From assembly GCA_023052935.1 (NCBI GenBank), contig CM041292.1, forward strand, positions 105,889,906 through 105,953,905: 64,000 nucleotides of DNA. The letters are read 5' to 3'. The notes beneath the pieces were generated by a model. The model made no database searches and was not told the origin of the DNA. It saw only the letters and a program-made list of their open reading frames with translations. Made by a program: the position numbers and the translations under genes. Positions 43,930-55,210 of this stretch are shown in pieces (positions within the stretch are counted from its first letter, which is position 1; every line of letters begins with the position of its first letter). Origin of the DNA: Piezodorus guildinii. Lineage: Eukaryota; Arthropoda; Insecta; Hemiptera; Pentatomidae.

Positions 43930-44100
43930 AGAGAATAATGAGATGTCCAACTTTGAGAAATGACCCCTGGATAAACTTGGATGTCGGCTGTCAGAGGGCC
44001 CAGTGAATAATACCAGCGCCGGCTTACTGCAGCTAGCGTAAGCCCGCATTACCTTCGTGTCTTCCTAATTGCCATGGTATTTTAGTCTACGGCACTATTT
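43930..44100. promoter_or_regulatory. GC-balanced unique island
   Basis: Single-copy segment with GGCCCAGTGAATAATACCAG and GCGCCGGC words. No ORF, no repeat. A conserved non-coding element is possible. Confidence 0.25.
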
Positions 44101-44449
44101 ACGATGGAATAAGTAATTCTTAATTGTTTGTTTAATATAGTAATAATTATGCTAGATAGCAGCTGTTTGGAAACCTAGGACCTTAAGAAGATTTTTCCTT
44201 TATTGTACTATCTTATATTTTAAATAGTTAGTATTTTTTTTTAAAATCCTCCAACCACTTCTTCGTTATGCATTCTGTGTTTGAATTAATTCGCTGATGT
44301 ATTTATTAATTTTTGGTTCATCATTTATGAAAGTGGCTGAGTGATAGATTAGTACAACAATAAGAGTTTAATAATATTTTTTTCCCTTGTTGAATTAGTG
44401 CTTTCAAATGTTGAGAATAGCTATGTGTAAATTTTCAGATTTGAGATTT
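44101..44449. other. AT-rich DNA, no gene seen
   Basis: Nothing recognised. Confidence 0.35.
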
Positions 44450-44660
44450 TTTTTTTTTATTAAGTACTGGTTAAAAATGAAGAGAAGAGACTTTAGAAGT
44501 CGAAGGAAAACCCACCCTGTCTCTAAAGCCAAACAATATCTTGGCAGGCAACTGTGGCCTGTGGCTAGACAAAAACACGACCGCTGATCCTGCCACAGAT
44601 GGGTTTGGCACACCTCCGCAGTCTGCCTACTGGCCACCACCATCTCAAACCAACCTTACC
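44450..44660 (-). mobile_element. Candidate A-tailed retroelement 3' end, minus strand
   Basis: On the minus strand a GC-balanced stretch passes through CTTAATA and into a run of A (T on plus, 44450-44459). A 79-codon minus frame (44404-44643) shows no clear domain, though its first half is cysteine-rich. It may be the end of a LINE or a processed transcript. The evidence is mainly the tail. Confidence 0.3.
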
Positions 44661-44869
44661 TCTAATAAAGCCTCTCTTTCTACGATATAATTTCATAGAG
44701 TCTAATTTTTTATATGTTCTTCTTTCTGGTCTAGAATTGAGTAGCGTTTATACTTATATTATAGTCTTGATTATTTGCATGATGCTCTTTTTATAACATC
44801 GGTATGGAGTATTTACTACAAAACCTGATGATTTTAATTAACAAACTGACGCCTCGCGATAAGGATAAA

Positions 44870-45310
44870 CAACGTCTTGAGAAGTTGAATAAGAACAGTC
44901 AGTTTATAGAACACAGAGACAGTCCAGCCCGTCAGACGAAATTCTCAAACTGATTGCTATTTAAAAGTTGATATAAACGAGTTAGCAATAAATTCCCTTA
45001 TCAGCTAGTTGCCTAATGGGAGTAATGAAGGGAATCGATGGGGGAGCCTGGCCCTCCGTTTGGAACAGTTTGGAATTGTCTCTGAGCTGTAATCTTATTA
45101 GGTTTTCTCCGTGTTGCAACTTCTCAGATTACGAATAAAGAGACCGCTTTCACAATGCTCCCACCCCAAACCCCTTGGCACCAAATAACCTCATTTCCCA
45201 GGAGCGGCGTCTAAAAGTGAAAAGAGGCTGTAGAAATATCATCTGCGATAATTCAGACCGACTTGCCTCTTTAGAGTCGTCTTCCTTTCACTGAATCCCT
45301 TCCAACTCTT
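44870..45310. promoter_or_regulatory. GC-balanced unique island, candidate regulatory element
   Basis: About 440 bp, single-copy, without ORF. It contains CTTATCAG (GATA-type, 44998-45005), CTAATTG-like and TCGATGGGGGAGCC words and a C-rich run near 45161. It stands out sharply against the flanks of nearly pure A/T. Confidence 0.3.
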
Positions 45311-46401
45311 TCCGATATTAATTACATCACGAATGAGAAAATAATTTATTATTTTTTAATCATTAAATTTTATTTGATAACAAATAATTATTAACAAAAA
45401 TCATAACATTCCTTTTGGTTGCCATCTATATTAATATGTACCGTTTCATTTAGTTTTGTGGTGGATGTCGTATCACAAAAATGACCATAGTTTTGAAGCT
45501 GATTTTTTTTCTGGAGTTTCATCTTACATCCTAGATGAAAAACTAGAAAACTATCTTCATCTGACCAGTATTGACAAAGGAACTAATTTATATCAAGTAT
45601 ATTTAGCTTCGTATCCATGTTTTCTATGCATAATTCATATGGAAACACGTTTGATTGTAATTGAAATTATACAGTGATTTTAAGCGACAGAATAATAATT
45701 CGTTATTAGAAAATAGGAGAACTTATTTTTGAAACACCAAAATTAAATATATTATTTAATTATTTGTTATTATATATATTATAATATTTAAATTATATTA
45801 TATAATAATGCATTTATTATATTTTGGTAGATATTTTCACTTTTTACTTGTTTTAAAACCAGCGTATGCTTTTCCTTCGAAAAAAATAATATATAATTGT
45901 TCAATGTTTTGAATATATATGCATATTTTTTCCCTCTCTTTTTCCTTTATGGTTACCCCACAAAGAGATAGTTTCTTTAAAATTTATAAATGTCCCATGC
46001 CTTTTAATGGCATACTACACACATTCTCTCTGTCACATAGAAATACCTTGAATAGTATATATGAGGTTAATTATGCTATAAAGGTTACATAATGAAAACA
46101 AAACTTAGTCCGAAAATTTTAATAACAAAACAAAAAATAAAACAAAATAAAAATAACTTTTAAAATCATAAAATGCAAAAAAAATAATTAAGAAGCCCAA
46201 CAAGAGTACAGAAACGTATTTAGGTTGCCGTTCTATAGTCCTATGTTTATTATAGAGTCTGCAGCCATAAGGAATGTGTATGAAACTATTCGTCACATGT
46301 ATCGTATGTATATGTATATAATTTAAATTTTAATAGTTTTAAGTTTTATTTAGTGTTGCCGTGTTCTGAAAGAAATTTTATTAATGTGTATTCCGTGCTG
46401 T

Positions 46402-46404
<3 letters not shown>
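45311..46404. other. AT-rich DNA, no gene seen
   Basis: A 73-codon frame at 45456-45677 has no recognisable motif. The remainder is close to pure A/T in places (45720-45810). Confidence 0.4.

Positions 46405-46471
<67 letters not shown>
46405..46471. repeat. (TA)33 microsatellite
   Basis: A perfect TA array of about 66 bp, among the longest in the window. Not followed by poly(T). Confidence 0.95.
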
Positions 46472-46472
<1 letters not shown>

Positions 46473-47447
46473 GTTAAATATATGCAGGGGCATAGAAAAC
46501 AAACTCGAGAATCATGAGTGTATTTAACTTGATACCAAATACAAATTTAATTACGCTGTGAATTGTATACTGATATTTAATATCAAAGAGCTAGTAATCA
46601 GTGTAATAAACATAAATTACTTTAGCAACGAAGCAAATGACCAAGTCTTCGGATTGGTAACTAGTGAACTGCTGACCACGTCCTAAGTTACAATTACCAC
46701 GGGATTTACGGCCCTCCCTATTCTTAATACAATTGACCTCTCAAGTTACAGATTAAAGCTTCAGTCAATTTGATGGTTTATAGAATCTATTCAATAAGTA
46801 CATGCATGCTTTTATATAGTTAAATAATTTAAAAAATACATATTTCTCTATTTTTATTGTAATTAATTCTTATTTATATAAGTATACCGGGAAAAAATAT
46901 GATTATTCTTATCAAACTGGTCCAGAGCAGTACAGACGACATTAATATGCTTGGGGGACATGACTTCAGGGTAGAAAAGGTAAATAGTAGGCAGATAGGC
47001 GATTTTTATTTTACAGTAAATAAATCAATCTGTAGCAGCCCAACTCAGTATGTTACGAGACTTTGGGACTCATTAGGGAACATACTTGAGCTTGATTTCA
47101 GTTTTTCGTTGACTCATATAGGACAAATTTTAAGCAACCATTTTTCAGTCATTTAAAAATAACATATTTTCAATCATTTCGAAGTTCTTCGATAACATTC
47201 ATATAATTGAATCAAATAAATATTATACTGATTTTATTTTATCCACTGTGAGTGACATCTATGTAGCTATTGCCAAATTGTGTACTTTTTTTTTTAAATG
47301 TTTTTTTGTTCCTATCTTTAAATTGAAATTACTCAGGACTAGGGCTGATTTTTATTTATTTTTTAATTTTCTATTTTGCTTTTATATTTCCTTCCCTATT
47401 TTGCTTTTTTCCTTCTCTTTTTGTTTCTATATTTTATTGTTTTTTTC
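46472..47447. other. Mostly AT-rich DNA, no gene seen
   Basis: A short GC-richer patch lies at 46620-46730. An 85-codon frame (46899-47156) has no domain. T-rich pyrimidine DNA occupies 47280-47450. Confidence 0.4.
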
Positions 47448-47534
47448 TTAATATTATTAATTTTATAGGAGTATATTTATGATAAACTGTTTAACGTTTT
47501 ATTTATTTCTTAGTAATATTACTATATCTGTATG

Positions 47535-47590
<56 letters not shown>

Positions 47591-47686
47591 GAAATTAATA
47601 TTATTAATTTTATAGGAGTATATTTATGATAAACTGTTTAACGTTTTATTTATTTCTTAGTAATATTACTATATCTGTATGAAATT
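47448..47686. repeat. 92-bp direct duplication spanning a (TA)n array
   Basis: 47448-47539 and 47595-47686 are virtually identical and are separated by (TA)n. The duplication unit of about 147 bp includes the array, so unequal exchange or replication slippage anchored in (TA)n is likely. Confidence 0.9.
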
Positions 47687-47720
47687 TATATATATATATC
47701 TAATTCATTGACCTTTTTAT

Positions 47721-47776
47721 ATTATAATTTTATTTAAAATTATTCGGGACCTAAAACCCGAACAATTTCAAATAAA

Positions 47777-47831
<55 letters not shown>
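47721..47831. repeat. Imperfect foldback next to a (TA)n array
   Basis: Arms 47721-47748 and 47757-47785, loop ACCTAAAA, meeting at CGGG/CCCG, are inverted copies with a few mismatches. (TA)n continues to 47831. This may be a tiny MITE relic. Confidence 0.7.
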
Positions 47832-47834
<3 letters not shown>

Positions 47835-48530
47835 GTATGTAGTTTCATTATTTAAATTAAGCTGGTCTGTAGTACATTACCAGTTAGTTTGAATTACAAT
47901 AATCATCATTATTTTAATTAATCTAGTATAATGTGATTTTTTGTATAATTTACCGCCTATAATTGTGCCTTGGCGTGTTGGTGGATGATGTAAAATACAA
48001 TAAAATAAAATTATCATTTTAATCTTCATTGTTGAAGTGAATCATTTGTTTGCATAAAATTCTATAAGAAATGTATCGCTAATGCGTGGAGTTATGAAAA
48101 CTGCCTGAACTGCTGTTCAGTCAATATTTGTTTATATTTTTCATCAATATATTATCATTTTGATAAAAGCTGATCAAGTTAGCCCTTCCCGTTAAGGATG
48201 GAACTAGGAACACCCTCTATTGGCGAGAGGACGTGACCAGTGTACTACTGCTGTGTGGACCTGGAACTGTCTTAGGGTGGTCGAGGGGTCTAAATTACTA
48301 TGGAGGGGATATAGAACATGATGGCTAGAGTGGAGTTACTTAGAAACTACACCTGTTCCTTGCAACTAAACTGATTTTCTTAATATCCTTAAAATGAATG
48401 TTAAATACACTTATTTTTCTTAATCTTCTTAGTATAAATGATCATCAGATTTGGATAACATGAATATGTGGATGTTCAGTTGATCATAATGGGCTCACCA
48501 ATTTCGCTAAAAGTAGGAACGTAGTTTGTT
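47832..48530. other. AT-rich DNA with GC-richer patch 48180-48350
   Basis: The patch is unique and has no frame or repeat recognised. Confidence 0.3.
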
Positions 48531-48956
48531 ATGTCAGCCACATGTAAACTTTCTTTACAATTAATTAATAGTACGTCAGATAAGTATGAAATTAATGATA
48601 TAGATGTGAACTCCCGTTGGTGGGCATCCCATTTAAAATTTCAGGTTAAAACGTTTTTTCGTTACTTTTTTTTGGGGGGGATTATTAATAATTGCAGAGT
48701 AAATAAACTAATGGTTGCCCCATTCAGTAGTTTCGCATGCGTTAAAGCAAAAATGGGGTTTGTCAAGAAATTTAGGACCTGGCTGATTTTATTTTTGATA
48801 TTATATGAAGAATTAAAATTTTACGAAATATTGCAGGATAAGCAAATCGAATATGGGTTCATTATACGGCAATATAACATAAATAACATTTTTGTTTGGC
48901 AAAGCGCTTGTTGTTCACTGGCTTGGAGTACATTATACATATTATACACGACCTAA
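48531..48956 (+). other. 141-codon open frame, unrecognised, probably chance
   Basis: This is the longest open frame not explained by a transposon. The product would be 141 residues, rich in aromatic and basic residues, with a weakly hydrophobic stretch in the second half (WLILFLILYEELKF). No domain is recognised. Composition follows the AT-rich DNA, there is no codon-bias signal visible to me, and there is no poly(A) signal or splice context of note. I do not call it a gene. Confidence 0.15.
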
Positions 48957-49734
48957 AGCGATTTTAAAAATCCATTCTGCTTAAGATTGACTAGAAAGAA
49001 TATCACCAAGAAAGTTCATAATATTACTTGACCGATAATAATCTATCATTATTTCCATGTTTCATCCATAAACGTGTTACTCTGTGTCTATAACAGACGA
49101 AAAAAAATTCATTGAATACTGAATCCAAGAATATTGAGCTGCTTTAGTCATTTTATATATATATATATATTGTGTTGTGTGTGTGTGTGGCTTATTTTGT
49201 AATTTATTTTATTATTTTAATTATTAAGTGTGTATTATTTTCTATATTTATGTAATTTGGCTTTACCTTTACCTACATCACCTACATCAATTATTATTAC
49301 TTATATCGAATGGAATTGTAATATATCTCAATAAATAGTCAAAATAAGGAGAAGGGTCTTATTTTAACCGACGTATTCAACATAAATCTTATTTGTTTAT
49401 AATTTTTATAAACTTAGAATATACCATTTTTATAGTCATAGGAATGCTACTAAAATTACAAGATGCAGATATTCATGTTTCATGAGCGCTGTATAATATT
49501 CTATAATATGGAATCATTGATTTAAAAAAAAAAAATCAACAATAATTAAACAATATCTCATTTGATTATCAACTAAGTTGTATGGTTGAGCCATCCTATA
49601 GAGTCGGGCATCAATGTTTTGTTTTGTTATGTATTAATAATGACATAAAGCATTTCTCTCTCTTGCAATTATAATAAATGTTTTTAATATAGGGTGATCA
49701 AATGATTATTTAAAAAGTTGAAAATATTGGCACC
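48957..49734. other. AT-rich DNA, short (TA)n and (GT)n
   Basis: (TA)8 at about 49156-49171 is followed by a TGTG tract. No gene. Confidence 0.4.
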
Positions 49735-49860
49735 TGAGAGCTTACATAAGGGAAGGTGTCTCGCCTATAGAAAGGGCGGGAGGGTGATCTAAGCCCTCTA
49801 ACTGCTAAGCAGAAGCCCTACAAACCAAAGCGCCACTGTGGCTTGTCGGATTTTCATCGC
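49735..49860 (-). mobile_element. Decayed tRNA-like SINE head, minus strand
   Basis: On the minus strand GCCACAGTGGCGCTTTGGTT and TCTGCTTAGCAGTTAGAGG are laid out like a SINE head (box A, anticodon arm), and GGGCTTAGATCACCC sits where box B would be. Too decayed to place in a family. Pol III activity is unlikely. Confidence 0.4.
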
Positions 49861-50199
49861 TCCCATTCTCCTGGTAAACAATTGTAAGAAGCTTTTGAAA
49901 CGGCCCTAATAATTTGTCCTCATGTTAAATGCTCTTAATACGCCTATTATTGTGACAGCATCATTGTCTATATTTAAAGGCAATTAACGTTTATGTTTAA
50001 CTCATGACACTGCCATATGGCTTATTTTAGATTAAGCGTTATCAAACATGAGTTTCGTTGTCAAAATTACATTAATTTAAAGTAATTAGATACCCATAGT
50101 TTAAAATTGTTTTAAATAATCTCATTCTCTAAACCATGTAAAACGTGGTTGTATCTTTCCTAATGGTTTTATATATATTAATATACATACAAATTAAAA
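49861..50199. other. Unique DNA, partly GC-balanced
   Basis: 49861-50060 has words such as GGCAATTAACG and GACACTGCCATATGGC in balanced context. No gene or repeat is recognised. Confidence 0.3.
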
Positions 50200-50790
50200 C
50201 TACCTACCATTACAAACGTCTTCAAGCCTTTTCTTTCTGCTTCTAAAAACATCTTTCAACCCCGAAAAATTCTATTTCTCAAATATATATCTGAAGGACC
50301 TGTTCACCTCCGTCATAAAATCCAGAACCACAGACCATGGACCGGATCAAATTCCGTTAAATTAATCAAATTGTGCCTACCCATCATATTTCCAATCCTT
50401 TTGCATATTTATAACTACTCTTACAGAATTCTACCTTTCCAACAGCTTGAAAAAAGCTATAATCCGTCCTCTTAGCAAGTTTCAGTTCCCACCAGAGTTT
50501 CTGATTTCCGACCGATTTCCATTCTCTCCAATATCTCAAAGCCGTTAGAAAGAATGGTCCATTCACAGCTTAACACCTTTCTTGAGCGAAATTTCGACTA
50601 CTGCTGCCTGGTGTTCGGTGGATTGTCTGTTGGACTCGAAATGAGACTGCAAAGACTTATGAAATGTTTCATTACATTCATCTTCGGGTTCCTCAGGCGC
50701 GGCGCTCTAGCGTCTCAGAGAGGTATGCCGAGTTGAAGTGGCTCAATCCAAAATATTTTTTCCTCCATATAACTCCAGTGATATGCACCT
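50200..50790 (+). pseudogene. Decayed reverse transcriptase fragment of a non-LTR element
   Basis: Across shifting plus frames this reads as RT: a DHGPDQIPL-type motif near 50330, LKKAIIRPLSK near 50447, then a SDYRPIS-like region with substitutions and SPISQSR-like sequence, then after an internal deletion FDYCCLVFGGLSVGLEMRLQ (about 50596-50655) and an arginine-rich stretch before KYFFLHITPVICT. The catalytic YADD segment is missing. Several stops and frameshifts show a long-dead copy. Clade not fixed; not the Jockey-1 family. Confidence 0.72.
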
Positions 50791-51639
50791 TTTATTCTAT
50801 GTACTTTGAATAAAAAATTGACTTTTTATTTTTCTTGTCTTTCATATGATATATAACAATTATTTCCCTAATAATAATCATAATAATAAGTTTACGAAGT
50901 ACGGTTACTTGCTAGCCGTACCTGTGTTCAAAGATATTATGTTCTCTATAACTAACACAAGGATATCATATTGCAACTGGGACAATACTCATCTTACCGT
51001 CGGTTTTTCCCCTTATTTAACGACTTTCTTTAAAGAGTGAGGTGAACGATGATATTTAAAGAAAATAAGTTAAATTATTTTTGATTGTCTATGTTGTCTG
51101 CTTTTTTTCAAGGTGTTAACAATAGAATCAGGTAATCAAACTGTTTGTTAAATGAGAAATTCAATGCAAAAAAAAACTATTCAAACGTCATATTATACTT
51201 AAAAAATATTCTATAAAAACGTTATAATACCTTAACTATTGACCTCATGTTGTATTTCATATATATTATTATTTATTTCTTCTCCTTTCACTCAGTCTAT
51301 AAGATTTCAATTTCTCTAGTTCTAATACTACGTGATAAGGACACTTGGAAAATAGCCGTAAATTTGACTAATCTAAAGAAAGAAAATAATTCGATTGCTT
51401 TTCTCGTTGTTTGATGAAAATTGTGTTTCTTCGACTGACTAGAGATGAATCTATTATGTTTTTTTTTCGATATTCACTCTTAAAAGGTATGCGTTCAGAA
51501 CATTAATTTTGGGCTAACTAAACACATGAACTAAAAACTATAACTACCGTTTTATTGTTATTTATTTATCTGGAGGCATACAAGTTTATTTAATTTTTGA
51601 CATATATTATAATTAATTTTTTTGTTGAATTCATAAAAC
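50791..51639. other. AT-rich DNA, no gene seen
   Basis: Nothing recognised. A 64-codon frame (50846-51040) has no motif. Confidence 0.4.
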
Positions 51640-51931
51640 TTTATTTATACAATGTCAAGCAAAAGTAAATGTGTAGTATGATTATTACATGTTATCGCTT
51701 GTGGAGGAAACACCCAGTACTTCAATGTATATTTTAAAGTTTCTTCGTTATGTTTTCATTTTCCTTGATGGGTTATGAGAATACACATTGATGGATAGGT
51801 TACTGAGAATGTAGATTTGTGTTGGACAGTATCGAATTGAAAGATGTATATATTTTTAGATTATTTAAAATTCTAATGAAATAGGATATTCAGGTCTTTA
51901 TAGATAATATTATTGGTGACATAATATGGAA

Positions 51932-52290
51932 CAATTGAGACGTTGATTTCCATAAGGTACTATATCCATTCTAGGAAATATTACAGGAAGCGCGAAAATC
52001 TCTCATTACTATACTATTAAACTAGCTAATTTGGGTCTTTTTGCCTTAAAATTTAGAATTATTTTTTACAATGATAATAACATCATATTAAAGTTATGAA
52101 ATGATTTTTTTTTAGAATGATTTGGAACGAAAATAAATACGTAATTAGTACTTTTAGAAAATGACCGCATTTCTAAATCGCGTTTTTTAAGGACTTGAGA
52201 ATTCATTAGATAACCCCAAGTAGAATATTTAGACAGAACTTAACGATGAGAATACAAATATGTAAAAAAATCAATTTCGTAAAAAATGTC
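51932..52290 (-). mobile_element. T2 MITE, inverted copy lacking its inner end
   Basis: Reverse orientation relative to 10863-11253. The outer terminal repeat (CAATTGAGACGTTGATTTCC) is present. The inner terminal repeat of about 33 bp is absent: the copy stops at the '…aaaaaatgtc' position and is followed at once by the next T2. Confidence 0.85.
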
Positions 52291-52681
52291 AATTGAGACG
52301 TTGATTTCCAAAAGGTACTAAAGGACTTTTTTTACGAAATTGATATTTTGACATATTTATATTCTCCTCATTTAGTTTTATCTAAATCTTAAATTTGATC
52401 GTATCTAATGACCACTCATGTCCTTTAATAACGCGATTTAGAAATGTTATTAATTTATTAAGATACTAATTACACATTTAGTTTCATTCCAAATCATACC
52501 AGAACATTTCATTTCATAACTTTAATATGGTTTTATTTATATAGTAAAGAAATAATTCTAGATTTTAATGTGAAAAGACCCAAATCAGCTGGTTTAATAA
52601 TATAGTAATAAGAGACTTTCGCGCTTCCTGTAAAATTCCACAGAATGGATATAGTACCTTTTGGTAATCATCGTCTCAATT
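52291..52681 (+). mobile_element. T2 MITE, complete 391-bp copy
   Basis: Same length as the 10863 copy, both terminal repeats present (AATTGAGACG.. to ..CGTCTCAATT), AT-rich non-coding interior. It is joined head-to-head to the truncated copy at 51932-52290. Confidence 0.88.
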
Positions 52682-52755
52682 CTAGATCTTCCGAAGTATT
52701 TTGCATTGCAATGATTTGACGCCCCTAAATCTTAATAATATGAGTCCTAAGAATA

Positions 52756-53352
52756 TTAATTATTAAATTTTAACCTTTGTATTTTATACTACATCGATTC
52801 TGAAGGATTTTTAGCCATTTATTTGTGTGTGATTCTGTGCCACAATTATCTCTTAAAAGGGTGGACCGATTTCTTCTCTTTGGTTTCGTTTAAAAGCGTG
52901 GTACCTTTGTCTCTAATTATACCTGCACTCAATAGCGGCAGCACGATATTAGAAAACATGTATTTTCTCAGTACCAGCGCGAAAGATTGATTGTAATTGT
53001 TAAACCTTGATTAAAGTTTTGTATTTTAGATCCGTTATTCGCTTAATATCACGGGCTGAGCTACAGGTGTGGATATGATGATTAAAGAAAGAAAGAAGGT
53101 ATACATTATATTAAATGGCTAAATTACTTCCTGAGGAATTTTTATGATGGTTAATTTTTAAGTTCATTCCTCAGGAAATATTTAAATTATATCAACTATA
53201 TTTTAAAGATAATGAAAGTACCTACAACATAAATCGATTCGGTATTACCAAAGTGTCAACGTAGACTTTACCATTGCTAGTTTTAAAAATTATATGTTAG
53301 GGGGTATTCCCATGAAAACTATTATCTTTTCTTTAGTTTATAAATAGTATTG
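52756..53352. other. AT-rich DNA, no gene seen
   Basis: An inverted word pair TTCCTGAGGAA/TTCCTCAGGAA lies near 53129 and 53166. No gene or known repeat. Confidence 0.35.
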
Positions 53353-53480
53353 TAATAATAATAATAATAATAATTCTTTGTTTATTCTGGGACAAGTCCC
53401 TTTAATACAGCAGGAAACATAAAGTGGACTTAAGACTATAATCTTAGAGTATAATAATTTAAAACAATAGAATTGAACTA
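53353..53480 (-). mobile_element. 3' end of an (ATT)n-tailed retroelement, minus strand
   Basis: On the minus strand: AATAAACAAAGA then (ATT)7 (53353-53373). The layout resembles 8728-8960, although the bodies are only weakly alike. No coding part remains. Confidence 0.35.
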
Positions 53481-53580
53481 ATATCCTGAACAAAGAAGAT
53501 AAAATAAAAGATAAATTCTAATAAAAATGCAAAAACAAGAAAAATAAATGTATGTTAACATGAGCACAATAAAAAAAAAA

Positions 53581-53853
53581 CTGATTTATTTTTATATTTT
53601 AAAATAAAATATACAAAGAAAAGAAATTACAATTCTTCAATGTATGTAATCATAAAAAAAAGAAGATATAATAAGATTTAAAAACAACAAAATATATATA
53701 TATATATACAGTTTTAAAATGAAATATACAAAGAAAAGAAATTAACAATCCTTCAATGTATGTAAACATAAAAAAAAAAAAATATGTTTACAGTTTTAAA
53801 TTAAATAAAAAAAGAAAAGAAATTACAACTCTTCTGAGTGTTTGTAAAATAAT
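53581..53853 (+). repeat. Three diverged tandem units
   Basis: The order 'ttttaaaat.aaatatacaaag', 'aaaagaaatta.caa', 'cttcaatgtatgtaa.cat' recurs at about 53597, 53710 and 53792, with unit lengths of roughly 113, 80 and 62 bp. Decaying satellite-like repeat, non-coding. Confidence 0.75.
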
Positions 53854-53897
53854 AAATAATTTAATCTTACGTCTTTGAAAAGATTAAATTATTTATT
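53851..53897. repeat. Perfect 18-bp-arm hairpin
   Basis: 53851-53868 (AATAAATAATTTAATCTT) and 53880-53897 are exact inverted copies around an 11-nt loop, directly after the tandem units. AT-rich, so it could arise by strand-switching in replication. Confidence 0.9.
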
Positions 53898-54237
53898 TAA
53901 AGAAAAGTAATTATCAGTTCACAATACTTTGAAAATGCATAAATGCATATACTGCTTTCAAAACTAAACTAAAACTTTAAATTTGTTTTTATAGTATTCT
54001 TAATAAGTTTTCACTATTGAGTTAAATGCTATTTAATATCCTATATTAGTTTTATGTTTACAAAATATTATCATTTTACACTACAGATGAAAACAGGCTG
54101 TTAATCTTTTTGATATTAAACCTAATCACTATCATCGTATTATGTCATTTTGGTTATTAAGGTTTTTTCTTAGTTATTTATTTTTTTTTGGAGGATCGAT
54201 TGTTGTTTTTACTGAACCACAACTCAATATATATCCC
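53898..54237. other. AT-rich DNA, no gene seen
   Basis: Nothing recognised. Confidence 0.35.
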
Positions 54238-54589
54238 TTCTTTTGTAAAAATGGGAGCGGCGTGGTCTAGTGGATAGAGCACTAGTCTGCTGTGCTCCGG
54301 GTCCTGGGTTCGAATCCCGGCTGTGACAGAATATCATTTATTCTGTTAATTCAGTCGGGGGGCGACCCTAGGGTATGGAGACCCTCCTTGGGCAGACCCA
54401 GCCTCTATAAAGTGGGTACCCAAATTAATTGGGGGAAAACCTGGCGGCTGAGCGTGATTAAGGCCTAATCACCTAATTGCACTGCCGTTGGCCTAGAAAC
54501 AGTACGAATCTCTATATGTACTGAGCCCAAGACCCTTTATGGGTTGTAGTGGTACAGGCTTTTTTTTTTTTTTTTTCTTTTGTAAAAAT
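54238..54589 (+). mobile_element. SINE-A reference copy with 15-bp TSD and poly(T) 3' end
   Basis: The direct repeat TTCTTTTGTAAAAAT (54238-54252 and 54575-54589) brackets the element. The head has a consensus box A TGGTCTAGTGG (54263-54273) and a perfect box B GGTTCGAATCC (54307-54317) in a 75-nt tRNA-like unit starting GGGAGCGGCG. The body is about 230 bp and the 3' end is about 16 T. Six copies in the window share the body. No coding capacity; mobilised by a partner LINE. Confidence 0.94.
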
Positions 54590-54959
54590 AAATTATTTCT
54601 TTTGTAAAAATGAATTATTTATTTTGTAAAAAAAAAAATAACACAATTTTCATACTTATAAGTATTCCGAGATGTGGCTGCAAAGGATAAGGAACACGTC
54701 GATGTTTGTTCTGTCAATTTTACAAATCAATGAGTATAATTGAGATACCTGTCGCATTCCTGTTGTTGGTTCGTATGGTCGTATCGTAATCCTTTGTATA
54801 TCCAGAAACCGATGAAATCTAGCCTTCACCTAAAATGGTGTTTAATACTTATCATTTATTTCATTCATTTTTACTTTTCCTGACCTATTAATAATTATTA
54901 AGTGTATTATTCAAATTTATATTTTACTCAGTAAACTAAAATAATGCTATTTATGCTAA
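54590..54959. other. AT-rich DNA; extra target-like units at its left
   Basis: Just right of the TSD the word 'tttgtaaaaat.aattattt' recurs two more times (to about 54640), so the target itself was or became a short tandem. Nothing else is recognised. Confidence 0.4.
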
Positions 54960-55210
54960 CAGGGCGTTTTAATAAGAGTAAGTTAAGCCTGAATCTACAT
55001 ACTGCTAACCGTTATACGTCCTCATCTCGCTCGCTAACTAATGCCTCACTCGGTTTACACTAGCCATAACACTCTGAGAATATTAAACAGCTACTGGTAT
55101 ACTACGGCCATGAATATGGTTACTGCCACCATAAACCCATATTTCCTTTTGCTACCCTTGGGGTGAGTCGCTTTTTATGCTTCTGCATGTCGCAAGGCAT
55201 TGGCTGATGG
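54960..55210. promoter_or_regulatory. GC-balanced unique island
   Basis: Single-copy, no ORF. Contains CCATATTTCC (SRF-like) and GGCATTGGCTGATGGC words near its right side. A conserved non-coding element is possible. Confidence 0.25.

Larger units (their letters stand above)
51640..52755 (-). pseudogene. Decayed Jockey-like ORF2 C-terminus split by two T2 MITEs
   Basis: On the minus strand, 52755-52682 reads as a GVKSLQCKILRKI-like segment and, after the T2 pair, 51931-51870 continues with VPYYVTNNIIYKDLNILF, matching the arrangement in Jockey-1 (..SFQSKVLRTI..APYYVTN..HDLNIPF). The remainder to about 51640 looks like its 3' UTR. So T2 copies landed inside ORF2 between the two motifs. Many substitutions; older than Jockey-1. 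Confidence 0.7.

Noticed and set aside
46899..47156. 85-codon frame as a small gene
   Set aside because: No domain, no codon or context support; expected by chance.
53581..53853. CRISPR array
   Set aside because: Only three unequal, diverged units with no constant repeat/spacer pattern; eukaryotic AT-rich tandem.
54253..54330. tRNA gene
   Set aside because: Box A and box B are excellent, but the unit continues into a SINE body, has a TSD and recurs five times; it is a SINE head.
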